DNA from: DATEOR01 sp963841425
Lineage (GTDB): Bacteria; Actinomycetota; Thermoleophilia; Gaiellales; Gaiellaceae
Assembly: GCA_963841425.1 (NCBI GenBank)
Contig: CAWJCL010000003.1
Location: 62,001-126,000, forward strand
Length of the DNA stretch: 64,000 nt
Direction of reading: 5' to 3'
Part shown: positions 1 to 8,438 of the stretch, in pieces
Layout of the letters: the number at the start of each line of letters is the position of its first letter
Numbering within the stretch: the stretch's first letter is position 1
Position numbers and translations under genes: made by a program
Notes under the pieces: model-generated
What the model saw: only the letters and a program-made list of their open reading frames with translations
Told to the model about the DNA's origin: nothing
Database searches by the model: none

Positions 1-1449
1 ACGACCGCTCTCTCCTTCGACTCCGAGGACAAGGGCAAGCGCTTCGAGGCCTACGGGTGGCACGTCCAGCACGTGGCCGACGTCAACGACCTCGGCGCGC
101 TTCGGCGCGCCCTCACGAACGCGCAGAAAGAAGGCGAGCGCCCGTCGCTCGTCGTCGTCCGCAGCCACATCGCCTATCCGGCCCCCAACGCCCAGGACAC
201 CGCCAAGGCGCACGGCTCGCCGCTCGGCGAGGACGAGGTCCGCGCCACGAAGGAGATCATGGGCTGGGATCCCGACGCGCACTTCGTCGTCCCGGAGGGC
301 GTCTACGAGCACATGAACCTCCGCGACAAGGGCCAGGAGCTCGAGGACGAGTGGCATCGCCGCTGGGAGAACTGGCGGAACACCTATCCCGACATGGCCG
401 AGGACTGGGACCGCGCATTTGCCGGCGAGCTCCGCCCCGGCTGGGCCGAGGCGCTTCCCGAGTTCGATCCCGCCGAGAAGGACAAGATGGCCACGCGCGC
501 CGCCGGCGCAGTCGTGATGGAGGCCTTCAAGAGCTACGCGCCGACGATGCTCGGCGGTGCGGCCGACCTCGTCGAGTCGACGAAGACGAACTTCGACGGA
601 GCAGGCGTCTTCGCGCAGGACTTCGCCGGGCGAAACATCCCGTTCGGCGTCCGCGAGCACGCAATGGGCGCGATCGTCAACGGCCTGGCCGTCCACGGCG
701 GGATCGTGAAGCCCTACGGCTCGACCTTCCTCATCTTCAGCGACTACATGCGGCCCGCCGTTCGCCTCTCGGCGCTCATGGGCCTGCCGGTCGTCTGGGC
801 GTGGACGCACGACTCGGTCGGCCTCGGCGAGGACGGCCCGACCCACCAGCCCGTCGAGCACTACATGGCGCTCCGGGCCATCCCGAACTTCTGGTTCTTC
901 CGCCCGGCCGATGCCAACGAGACCGCGTACGCGTGGAAGGTCGCGCTCGAGCGAAAGGACGGCCCGGTCGGGCTCTCGCTCAGCCGGCAGGACCTGCCGG
1001 TGCTCGACCGCTCAGAGCTCGGCGACGCCTCCGGGGCGGAGCGCGGCGCCTACGTCCTCTGGGACGGGAACGGCAACGGCACTCCCGACCTGATCGTCAT
1101 CGCCACGGGCTCCGAGGTCTGGGTCGCCCTCGAGGCGGCGAAGCGGCTGCAGGAGGAAGGCATTGCGACGAGGGTCGTCTCGATGCCGTGCTGGGAGCTC
1201 TTCGAGGCGCAGCCGGTCGACTACCGCGACTCCGTGCTCCCGCCGGAGGCCGAGGCTCGCCTCTCCGTCGAGGCCGGCGTCGGGCTCGGCTGGTGGAAGT
1301 GGGTGGGGCAGGAGGGAGACGTCGTCTCGCTGGAGCGCTTCGGCGCCTCGGCCCCGGGGACGACGGTGCTCGAGAAGCTCGGCTTCACGGCCGAGAACGT
1401 CGCCACGCGCGCCCAGGCGCTCCTGCGCAAGCGGCAGCGCGTCGGCTGA
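1..1449 (+). CDS. tkt: transketolase, 5' end outside the window
   Basis: Transketolase moves two-carbon ketol units between sugar phosphates with thiamine diphosphate in the non-oxidative pentose phosphate pathway. The frame is open from base 1, so the start and the N-terminal TPP domain lie upstream. About 482 residues remain of a family length near 690. They hold the pyrimidine-binding domain, with GVREHAMG carrying the glutamate that activates TPP and the HDSVGLGEDGPTHQP stretch, followed by the C-terminal domain. It is the first visible gene of a run with transaldolase, Pgi, Gnd, Zwf and OpcA, with 13 bases to the next start. A GTG at 73 is in frame but internal. Confidence 0.96.
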   Translation, partial: TTALSFDSEDKGKRFEAYGWHVQHVADVNDLGALRRALTNAQKEGERPSLVVVRSHIAYPAPNAQDTAKAHGSPLGEDEVRATKEIMGWDPDAHFVVPEGVYEHMNLRDKGQELEDEWHRRWENWRNTYPDMAEDWDRAFAGELRPGWAEALPEFDPAEKDKMATRAAGAVVMEAFKSYAPTMLGGAADLVESTKTNFDGAGVFAQDFAGRNIPFGVREHAMGAIVNGLAVHGGIVKPYGSTFLIFSDYMRPAVRLSALMGLPVVWAWTHDSVGLGEDGPTHQPVEHYMALRAIPNFWFFRPADANETAYAWKVALERKDGPVGLSLSRQDLPVLDRSELGDASGAERGAYVLWDGNGNGTPDLIVIATGSEVWVALEAAKRLQEEGIATRVVSMPCWELFEAQPVDYRDSVLPPEAEARLSVEAGVGLGWWKWVGQEGDVVSLERFGASAPGTTVLEKLGFTAENVATRAQALLRKRQRVG

Positions 1450-1462
1450 GGAAAGGAAGGAC

Positions 1463-2572
1463 ATGGCTGAAAAGAGCAAACTGCACACGCTCTCCGAGCT
1501 CGGTCAGAGCGTTTGGATCGACTTTCTCTCGCGCGACATGCTCCACTCGGGCGAGCTCGCGCGGATGATGCGGGAGGACGCCGTCGTCGGCGTCACCTCC
1601 AATCCGACGATCTTCCAGAAGGCAATCTCGGCCGGAGAGGCCTACGACGAGCAGCTGCGCGAGGTGCTCGCGGAGGAGCGCGACCCGAAGGAGATCTTCC
1701 TCCGGCTTGCCGTACAGGACGTGAACGAGGCCCTCGACCTGCTGCGACCCGTATGGGACGAGGGCTCCGGCAAGGACGGATACGTCTCGCTCGAGGTCGA
1801 CCCGAACCTCGCCTACGACACCGAGGCGACGACGGCCGAGGCCGTCCGCCTGCACAAGCTCGTCGACAAGCCGAATCTCTTCGTGAAGATCCCGGCGACG
1901 AAACCGGGCCTGCCGGCGATCGAGGACATGATCGCCAAGGGCAAGTCCATCAACGTCACGCTGATCTTCTCGCTCGAGCGCTACGAGGAGGTCGCCCACG
2001 CCTACATCCGCGGTCTGGAGCGGCTCGTGGCCGGGGGCGGCGACCCGAGCATCGTTGCGTCCGTGGCGAGCTTCTTCGTCAGCCGCGTCGACACCGAGGC
2101 CGACAAGCGCCTCGACGAGGGCGGCGGACACGAGAAGCTCAAGGGGAAGCTCGCGATCGCCAACGCCAAGCTCGCCTACGAGCGCTACAAGGAGCTCTTC
2201 TCCGGCGAGACCTGGGACTTCCTCGTCTCCAAGGGCGCAACGCCGCAGCGGCCGCTCTGGGCGTCGACCTCGACGAAGAACCCCGACTACCGCGACGTCA
2301 TGTACGTCGAGGAGCTGATCGGGCCCGAGACCGTGAACACGATGCCCGAGGAGACGATCAGCGCCTTTCAGGACCACGGCAAGGTGGCGCACACCCTCGA
2401 GGAGGGGTTGGACGAGGCGAAGCAGCTCTTCTCCGACCTCGAGCAGGCGGGCATCGACTACGACGACGTGACCGAGACCCTCGAGCGCGAGGGTGTCGAG
2501 AAGTTCGCCGACTCCTTCGCGGAGCTCCTCGAAGGCATTCGCGCGAAGTCGGGCGAGCTCGTCCCCGCCTAG
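1463..2572 (+). CDS. tal: transaldolase
   Basis: Transaldolase transfers a dihydroxyacetone unit from sedoheptulose 7-phosphate to glyceraldehyde 3-phosphate through a lysine Schiff base. The 369-residue product fits the longer actinobacterial and cyanobacterial transaldolases. Visible are GVTSNPTIFQKAI near the N-terminus and LFVKIPAT with the Schiff-base lysine. The ATG at 1463 follows a GAAAGGAAGG Shine-Dalgarno run; open frame continues upstream only inside tkt. Pgi follows after 28 bases. In several actinobacteria Tal and Pgi are one fused protein, so this pair looks like the unfused form. Confidence 0.96.
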   Translation: MAEKSKLHTLSELGQSVWIDFLSRDMLHSGELARMMREDAVVGVTSNPTIFQKAISAGEAYDEQLREVLAEERDPKEIFLRLAVQDVNEALDLLRPVWDEGSGKDGYVSLEVDPNLAYDTEATTAEAVRLHKLVDKPNLFVKIPATKPGLPAIEDMIAKGKSINVTLIFSLERYEEVAHAYIRGLERLVAGGGDPSIVASVASFFVSRVDTEADKRLDEGGGHEKLKGKLAIANAKLAYERYKELFSGETWDFLVSKGATPQRPLWASTSTKNPDYRDVMYVEELIGPETVNTMPEETISAFQDHGKVAHTLEEGLDEAKQLFSDLEQAGIDYDDVTETLEREGVEKFADSFAELLEGIRAKSGELVPA

Positions 2573-2600
2573 TAGTGCCTCTCCCGGCAATTCAAGCCGG

Positions 2601-3971
2601 ATGACCCCGCTCGCGCGCGCCGAGCTGGTCGAGCGCCTCTGGGCTCGCGACGCCACGCTCTGGACCGGGCGCGACGAGAACCGCTGGCTCGGCTGGCTCG
2701 ACGAGCCGCTCCGGATGCGCGAGCGCGTCTCCGCGCTCGAGGAGTTCGCCGCCGGAACCGTGGGCAGGTTCGACTCGGTTGTCCTTCTCGGCATGGGCGG
2801 GTCGAGCCTTGCGCCCGAGGTGCTCCGGCGCACGTTCGAGAGCGATCATCTGCAGGTCCTGGACACGACCCATCCCGCGGCCGTCCGCCGCGCGGCCGAG
2901 TCGCTCGACCCAGCGCGCACGCTCTTCCTCGTCTCCTCCAAGTCGGGCACGACGCTCGAGACGCGCTGCCATCTCGACTTCTTCTGGGAGTGGGCCGGTG
3001 GAAGCGGTGAATCGTTCGCGGCGATCACCGATCCGGGCTCGGAGCTCGAGTCGCTTGCCCGCAGGCGCGGTTTCCGCGCGGTCTTTGCAGGCGAGCCGAC
3101 CATCGGCGGCCGCTACTCGGCGCTCTCGGCCTTCGGGCTGGTCCCTGCGGCGCTCATCGGCGTCGACCTCGAGCGCTTTCTCCTTCGCGTCGAGGAGATG
3201 GTGGAGGCCTGCCGCCTCGACGACGGCAACCCGGGGCTCGAGCTGGGCGAGCGGATGGGCCAGGCCTGGCAGGACGGGCGCGACAAGGTTCAGGTGAGCC
3301 CGGTCGCGGGTGGCTTCGGGCTCTGGGTCGAGCAGCTGATCGCGGAATCGACCGGGAAGCAGGGCAAGGGCCTCGTTCCGGTCCCCGTGGACGAGCCCGC
3401 GGACGGCTCCGACCGCCAGGCCGAGGAGGCGCGGGTCACCGACCCCTACGAGCTCGGGCAGGAGTTCTACCGCTGGGAGTTCGCCACCGCGGTCGCCGGG
3501 GCCATCATCGGCATCAATCCGTTCGACCAGCCGAACGTGCAGGAGGCGAAGGACCGCACGAACAAGGTTCTCGCCGGAGAGGATCCGCCGCCCGACGACG
3601 GAGGGCCGAGCCTCGAGGAGCTCCTCGAGTCGTCCTCGCCGCCCGACTACGTCTGCGTCCAGGCCTTCATCGACCCGGCGCACGAGGCCGAGCTCGAGCC
3701 GCTCGCCGTTCGCGCGGCGCTGACCGGATGTGTCGTCACCCACGGCCTCGGGCCGCGGTATCTCCATTCCACCGGCCAGCTGCACAAGGGCGGGCCGCCG
3801 GAGGGCCGCTTCATCCAGGTCGTCGACGACCCGGGTGACGAGCTCGCGATCCCGGGCCGTCCGTTCGGCTTCGGCCGGCTCATCAGGGCACAGGCCGACG
3901 GCGACCTCGCCTCGCTTCGCGAGCGCGGCAGGCCTATCGTTCGCGTCAACCTGAAGGAGATGGCCTCATGA
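2601..3971 (+). CDS. pgi: glucose-6-phosphate isomerase
   Basis: Interconverts glucose 6-phosphate and fructose 6-phosphate, joining the pentose phosphate genes around it to glycolysis. The 456-residue protein has SIS-type phosphosugar motifs: SSKSGTTLET for phosphate binding, AESTGKQGKG with the catalytic glutamate, and HSTGQLHKGG with the catalytic histidine. It is about 100 residues shorter than E. coli Pgi and resembles the Pgi half of Tal-Pgi fusion proteins. The ATG at 2601 was chosen because the frame upstream lies inside tal. Its stop overlaps the gnd start as ATGA. Confidence 0.93.
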   Translation: MTPLARAELVERLWARDATLWTGRDENRWLGWLDEPLRMRERVSALEEFAAGTVGRFDSVVLLGMGGSSLAPEVLRRTFESDHLQVLDTTHPAAVRRAAESLDPARTLFLVSSKSGTTLETRCHLDFFWEWAGGSGESFAAITDPGSELESLARRRGFRAVFAGEPTIGGRYSALSAFGLVPAALIGVDLERFLLRVEEMVEACRLDDGNPGLELGERMGQAWQDGRDKVQVSPVAGGFGLWVEQLIAESTGKQGKGLVPVPVDEPADGSDRQAEEARVTDPYELGQEFYRWEFATAVAGAIIGINPFDQPNVQEAKDRTNKVLAGEDPPPDDGGPSLEELLESSSPPDYVCVQAFIDPAHEAELEPLAVRAALTGCVVTHGLGPRYLHSTGQLHKGGPPEGRFIQVVDDPGDELAIPGRPFGFGRLIRAQADGDLASLRERGRPIVRVNLKEMAS

Positions 3972-4837
3972 AGCTTGGCATGGTCGGTCTCGGCCGCATG
4001 GGCGGCAACATGACGAAGCGGCTGGAGAACGACGGCCACGTCGTCCGGACCTACGCGCGGAGCGGAGGAGGAACCGCGAGCTCCCTCGAGGAGCTCGTCG
4101 GCCAGCTCGAGCCGCGGCGGGCCGTGTGGCTCATGATCCCGGCCGGCGAGCCGACCGAACAGGCGGTGCAGGAGCTCCTCGGCCTCCTCGACGCGGGCGA
4201 CGTCATCGTCGACGGCGGCAACTCGAACTTCCGGGACTCGCAGCGGCGAGCCGGCCTCGCGGCGGAGAAGCGCATCGGCTACGTCGACGCCGGAGTCTCC
4301 GGCGGGATCTGGGGGCTTGCGAACGGCTACTGCCTCATGGTCGGCGGCGAGGACGACTCCGTTTCGCTCCTCGAGCCGGCGTTCACGACCCTCGCGCCCG
4401 ACGACGGCTACGCGCACGTCGGCCCGTCCGGCGCGGGCCACTTCGTGAAGATGGTGCACAACGGGATCGAGTACGGCCTCATGCAGGCCTACGCGGAAGG
4501 GTTCGACATCATGAACTCCTCCGAGTTCGACCTCGACCTGCACGAGATCGCCGGAATCTGGCGCTACGGATCGGTCGTGCGCAGCTGGCTTCTGGAGCTC
4601 CTGCACACGGCGCTCGAGAACGAGGGCTCAGAGCTCGAGCACATCGCCGGCTACGTCGAGGACTCGGGGGAAGGGCGCTGGACGGTCTTCGAGGCGATCA
4701 ACGAGAGCGTGCCCGCCCCGGTGATCAGCGCCGCGCTTTTCGCCCGCTTCGCCTCACGCGAGGACGAGTCGTTCGCGGCGAAGATCAACGCCGCCCTTCG
4801 CAACCAGTTCGGCGGCCACGCGGTGAAGAGCGAATGA
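3968..4837 (+). CDS. gnd: 6-phosphogluconate dehydrogenase, short type
   Basis: Oxidatively decarboxylates 6-phosphogluconate to ribulose 5-phosphate. The 289 residues match the short class, often NAD-preferring, rather than the 470-residue E. coli type. An N-terminal Rossmann motif GLGRMGGNM is followed by DGGNSNFRDS and by GAGHFVKMVHNGIEYG, which holds the catalytic lysine and asparagine. Both ends overlap neighbours by four bases (ATGA), so translation is probably coupled from pgi through to zwf. Cofactor preference cannot be read from the sequence with confidence. Confidence 0.94.
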   Translation: MKLGMVGLGRMGGNMTKRLENDGHVVRTYARSGGGTASSLEELVGQLEPRRAVWLMIPAGEPTEQAVQELLGLLDAGDVIVDGGNSNFRDSQRRAGLAAEKRIGYVDAGVSGGIWGLANGYCLMVGGEDDSVSLLEPAFTTLAPDDGYAHVGPSGAGHFVKMVHNGIEYGLMQAYAEGFDIMNSSEFDLDLHEIAGIWRYGSVVRSWLLELLHTALENEGSELEHIAGYVEDSGEGRWTVFEAINESVPAPVISAALFARFASREDESFAAKINAALRNQFGGHAVKSE

Positions 4838-6354
4838 GCATCTCGGAGAGAGTCGAGGTGCCGAACCCGCTCGAGGAGGGGCTGCGCCGCAGGCGCATCC
4901 CCGAGCCGTGCGCCCTGACGATCTTCGGCGCGTCCGGCGACCTGACGCAGCGCAAGCTCTTCCCCGCGCTCTACGCGCTCGCGGTCCGCGACCTGCTGCC
5001 GCCGAAGTTCGGCGTCGTCGGCGTCGCGCGCACCGAGATGGCCGACGAGGAGTTCCGGGAGAAGATGAAGCAGGCGATCCAGGATCACGCGCGCGACGAG
5101 TTCCGGCAGGACATCTGGGACGAGTTCGCCGAGTCGATCCGCTATGTGGCGACCGACTTCGCCGACCAGAGCGGCAAGGAGCACGTCGTCAAGTGCCTCA
5201 ACGAGCTCGACGAGAAGTTCGGCACGGCCTCCAACCGCATCTACTACCTCGCCGTGCCTCCCTCGGCGATCGAGATGATCCTCGTCGAGATGGGCAAGCG
5301 CCGCACGGCCGAGGGCTGGACCCGCGTGATCGTCGAGAAGCCGTTCGGATACGACCTCGATACCGCGCAGCACCTGAACGAGGTCGTCCACAAGCACTTC
5401 GCCGAAGAGGAGATCTTCCGGATCGACCACTACCTCGGCAAGGAGACGGTCCAGAACATGCTGGTTCTCCGGTTCGCGAACGGGATCTTCGAGCCGATCT
5501 GGAACCGCCAGTTCATCGACCACGTGCAGATCACGGTCGCCGAGTCGCTCGGGATCGAAGGGCGCGCCGACTACTACGAGCGTGCCGGCGCTGTCCGCGA
5601 CATCATCCAGAACCACCTGCTCCAGCTCGTCGCGCTGACCGCGATGGAGCCGCCGATCGACTTCACCGCCGCTTCGGTGCGAAACGAGAAGGTCAAGGTG
5701 CTGAAGGCACTGCACACGCCCGGTCCCAAGCACGTCGTCCGCGGCCAGTACGGGCCCGGCTACATCGAGGGCGGGGAGGTGCCGGGGTACCGCGAGGAGC
5801 CGGGGGTCGCGCCGGACTCCATGACGGAGACCTTCGTCGCGGCGAAGCTCTACGTGGACAACTGGCGCTGGGCGGACACGCCGTTCTACATCCGCACCGG
5901 TAAGCGGCTCCCTCGGCGGGAGACGACGATCGCGATCCAGTTCAAGCGCGCCCCGCATCCTCCCTTCGAGCTCGACTCGGACGACGTACTCCGTCCCAAT
6001 GTGCTGCTCGTCCACATTCAGCCGGACGAGGGCGTCTCGCTCGCCGTGGGCGCCAAGGTGCCCGGCCAGGGCATGTCCATCCGCACGGTGCACATGGACT
6101 TCCTCTACGGCGGCTCGTTCCGCACGGGGCTGCCGGAGGCCTACGAGCGCCTGATCCTCGACTGCATGCTCGGGGACGCGACGCTCTTCACGCGCTCGGA
6201 CGAGGTCGAGGAGCAATGGGCGCTCGTGGACTCGATGGTCGCCCCCTGGAAGCGCGACCGCCCGAACTTCCCCAACTACGCGGCCGGAACCTGGGGGCCC
6301 GTCGCCGCCGACGAGCTCATCCATCGGGACGGGCGCTCCTGGAGGCGGCATTGA
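4834..6354 (+). CDS. zwf: glucose-6-phosphate 1-dehydrogenase
   Basis: First enzyme of the oxidative pentose phosphate branch, producing NADPH and 6-phosphogluconolactone. The 506-residue product has the nucleotide motif GASGDLTQRK near residue 30, EKPFGYDL, and the active-site signature RIDHYLGKE. It starts at the ATG inside the gnd stop and ends in a TTGA overlap with opcA. Directly following OpcA is the actinobacterial and cyanobacterial arrangement. A 6-phosphogluconolactonase gene is not visible in this operon. Confidence 0.97.
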   Translation: MSISERVEVPNPLEEGLRRRRIPEPCALTIFGASGDLTQRKLFPALYALAVRDLLPPKFGVVGVARTEMADEEFREKMKQAIQDHARDEFRQDIWDEFAESIRYVATDFADQSGKEHVVKCLNELDEKFGTASNRIYYLAVPPSAIEMILVEMGKRRTAEGWTRVIVEKPFGYDLDTAQHLNEVVHKHFAEEEIFRIDHYLGKETVQNMLVLRFANGIFEPIWNRQFIDHVQITVAESLGIEGRADYYERAGAVRDIIQNHLLQLVALTAMEPPIDFTAASVRNEKVKVLKALHTPGPKHVVRGQYGPGYIEGGEVPGYREEPGVAPDSMTETFVAAKLYVDNWRWADTPFYIRTGKRLPRRETTIAIQFKRAPHPPFELDSDDVLRPNVLLVHIQPDEGVSLAVGAKVPGQGMSIRTVHMDFLYGGSFRTGLPEAYERLILDCMLGDATLFTRSDEVEEQWALVDSMVAPWKRDRPNFPNYAAGTWGPVAADELIHRDGRSWRRH

Positions 6355-7220
6355 CCGAGGGCGTCACCATCCGCCAGATCGAGCAGGAGCTCGGGCGCCT
6401 GAGGCACGCGGCCGCGGCTCCGGGCAGCGCGCCGAACCTGCGCACGAGCGTGATGACCCACCTCGCGTGGGTGCCCGAGCGCTGGGTCGACGCGGCGACG
6501 GACACGCTCGCCGGGATGGGCGAGCGGCACCCTTCGCGCACCATCCTCCTCTTTCCCCGCTCCGAAGACCCGCGCGACGCTCTCGACGGAGAGGTGGACC
6601 TTCGCTGCTTCGTCCGCGCGGGAGAGCAGGGGCAGGTCTGTTCCGAGGTCATCTCGATCGGCCTCTGCGGCCCGCGGGCGAAGGCGCCCGGAAGCGTCGC
6701 CGTGCCGCTGCTCATCCCGGACCTCCCGGTGTTCCTCCGCTGGCGCGGCGAGCCGTGGTTCGGCGATCCCGCACTCGACCAGCTGACGGAGATCGCCGAC
6801 CGGCTCGTGCTCGACTCGGACGAGTGGAGCGAGTGCGACGCCACGCTCATGCGCCTGCCGGAGCTCTTCGACCGGATCGCCGTCTCCGACATCGCGTGGG
6901 CGAAGGTGCAGCCCTGGCGGGAGACCTGCGCCGCACTCTGGCCGCAGATCGGAGAGGCCGATTCGCTCAGGGTCGCGGGCCCGCGCGGAGAGACGATGCT
7001 CCTCTGGGGTTGGCTGCGGGCGCGCCTCCGGCGCGAGGTCGAGCTCGAGCACGAGCCCGCCGGCGAGGTCGAGCTCGTGGCGATCGACGGCGAGGATGTC
7101 CCCCCGCCGCGCGCGAAGCGCATTTCGTCGAGCGACCTCCTGTCGGACCAGCTCGAGATCTTCGGCCGCGACCGGATCTACGAAGAGGCCGTGGGCGCGC
7201 TGTCCGCTGTGCCTGCGTAG
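6351..7220 (+). CDS. opcA: OpcA, glucose-6-phosphate dehydrogenase assembly protein
   Basis: OpcA promotes assembly and redox activation of G6PDH in actinobacteria and cyanobacteria. The 289-residue protein begins with IRQIEQELGRL and contains the conserved LLIPDLPVFLRWRG segment. The TTG at 6351 overlapping the zwf stop is the most economical start. The 3' end runs 43 bases into the tail of the convergent amidase gene. It closes the pentose phosphate operon. Confidence 0.9.
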   Translation: MTEGVTIRQIEQELGRLRHAAAAPGSAPNLRTSVMTHLAWVPERWVDAATDTLAGMGERHPSRTILLFPRSEDPRDALDGEVDLRCFVRAGEQGQVCSEVISIGLCGPRAKAPGSVAVPLLIPDLPVFLRWRGEPWFGDPALDQLTEIADRLVLDSDEWSECDATLMRLPELFDRIAVSDIAWAKVQPWRETCAALWPQIGEADSLRVAGPRGETMLLWGWLRARLRREVELEHEPAGEVELVAIDGEDVPPPRAKRISSSDLLSDQLEIFGRDRIYEEAVGALSAVPA

Positions 7221-8314
7221 CGCTCGAGCGCGAGGCCGGCGTCGAGGACGTAGTCGTCGCCGTCCCAGGGCGCGGCCAGCGTGATCGAAGCCGGGAGCCC
7301 GATCTGGGCAGGCCCGCAGGGCAGCGCGAGGGCAGGCCAGCCGAGGACGTTGAACGGCTCCGTGAAGCGCAGGATTGGCCTGCGGAGGTCGCGCTCCGCA
7401 ACCGTGCGCGGCGGAGCTACCGTGCCGATCGTCGGCACCACGAGGAGGTCGAAACCCTCGAGCGTCTTGAAGGCCTCAGCTCGGTACCGTTCGCGCGCGG
7501 CCACGCTCGTCTCGTACTCGTCGTCCGTCACTTCGAGCGCCCGCTCGACCTTCCAGCGGACGTTGGCGCCATAGAGCTCGGCGTGCTCGGCGAAAAGGTC
7601 GCGGTGTACATCGGCGACCTCCCGCTGGAACGATGGGTCGATGTTGGCCGGCATGAGCGGGAACGCAATCTCCTCGCTGCTCCCGAAGAGCGCTGCGGTC
7701 TTCCGAACGCGCTCCGCCACGGGGGGTTCCGCATCGGCGACCCAGGCGACCGCGACGTGCACGTCCGCCAGGTCGAGCGGTGTCGAAGGCAGGTTCGGGT
7801 CGAGCTCCTTCATCATCGCCGCGCAGCCGGCGACGTCCCGCGCCATCGGCCCGGCGGTGTCGAAGGACGGAGCGAGCGGCCAGCAGCCGTCCATTGGCAC
7901 GAGGCCGTGCGTCGGCTTGAAGCCAACGACCCCGCAGGAGGCGGCCGGGATGCGGATCGAGCCGGCCGAGTCGGTGCCGAGCGCCGCGTCGCAGAGCCCC
8001 GCCGCGAGCGCCGCAGCGGAGCCGCCGCTCGATCCGCCCGGATAGCGGTCCGGCGCGAGCGGGTTGCCCACGTCGCCGAAGTGCTCGTTCTCCGAGGTGA
8101 TCCCGTAGGCGAACTCGTGCAGGTTGGTCTTCCCTACCACCGAATAGCCCGCGGCCTCGAGTCGCGAGACGGCGGCGGCCGTCTGCTCCGGGATGTGCTC
8201 GGCGAAGATCGCCGACCCGTAGGTCGTCCGGAGGCCCGCCGTGTCGAAGAGGTCCTTGACGCCGAGGCGGATCCCGTCCCCGGGCTCCTCGACCTCGGTG
8301 ATGAAGGCGTTCAG
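7178..8314 (-). CDS. amidase-signature family hydrolase, unusual start
   Basis: Amidase-signature enzymes hydrolyse amides with a Ser-cisSer-Lys triad. The triad is visible: lysine in LGVKDLFDTAG, then GGSSGGSAA and GTDSAGSIR. The first conventional in-frame start, GTG at 8140, would remove the catalytic lysine, yet coding similarity continues upstream to LNAFITEVEE. The only likely start there is CTG at 8314, seven bases after the stop of the preceding 38-codon gene, suggesting reinitiation. Even so the protein lacks the usual 50-residue N-terminal helical part of GatA-like proteins. It is the last gene of the cta operon. The substrate is unknown. Confidence 0.78.
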   Translation of the reverse strand: MNAFITEVEEPGDGIRLGVKDLFDTAGLRTTYGSAIFAEHIPEQTAAAVSRLEAAGYSVVGKTNLHEFAYGITSENEHFGDVGNPLAPDRYPGGSSGGSAAALAAGLCDAALGTDSAGSIRIPAASCGVVGFKPTHGLVPMDGCWPLAPSFDTAGPMARDVAGCAAMMKELDPNLPSTPLDLADVHVAVAWVADAEPPVAERVRKTAALFGSSEEIAFPLMPANIDPSFQREVADVHRDLFAEHAELYGANVRWKVERALEVTDDEYETSVAARERYRAEAFKTLEGFDLLVVPTIGTVAPPRTVAERDLRRPILRFTEPFNVLGWPALALPCGPAQIGLPASITLAAPWDGDDYVLDAGLALERYAGTADSAPTASS

Positions 8315-8321
8315 GCCCGTC

Positions 8322-8438
8322 TCAGTACGCGGCGTGCCAGATCTCGGCGACGAGGATCGACCCCGCGAAGAGAACGACCACGAGCCCGAAGAGCAGGAGG
8401 CCGAGCCGCAGGTTCTTGCGGGAGAGCTCGGGGTCCAT
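8322..8438 (-). CDS. 38-residue single-pass membrane protein after ctaB
   Basis: A 38-codon frame starts at the ATG overlapping the ctaB stop (ATGA) and ends in TGA. It has a charged N-terminus (MDPELSRKNLRLG), one hydrophobic helix at about residues 11-31 and an EIWHAAY end. The tight coupling, the clean transmembrane pattern and the position between a haem O synthase and an amidase argue for a real gene. Tiny accessory subunits are common in haem-copper oxidases, so a role in oxidase assembly or stability is possible, but that is inference. No homologue is recognised. Confidence 0.6.
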   Translation of the reverse strand: MDPELSRKNLRLGLLLFGLVVVLFAGSILVAEIWHAAY

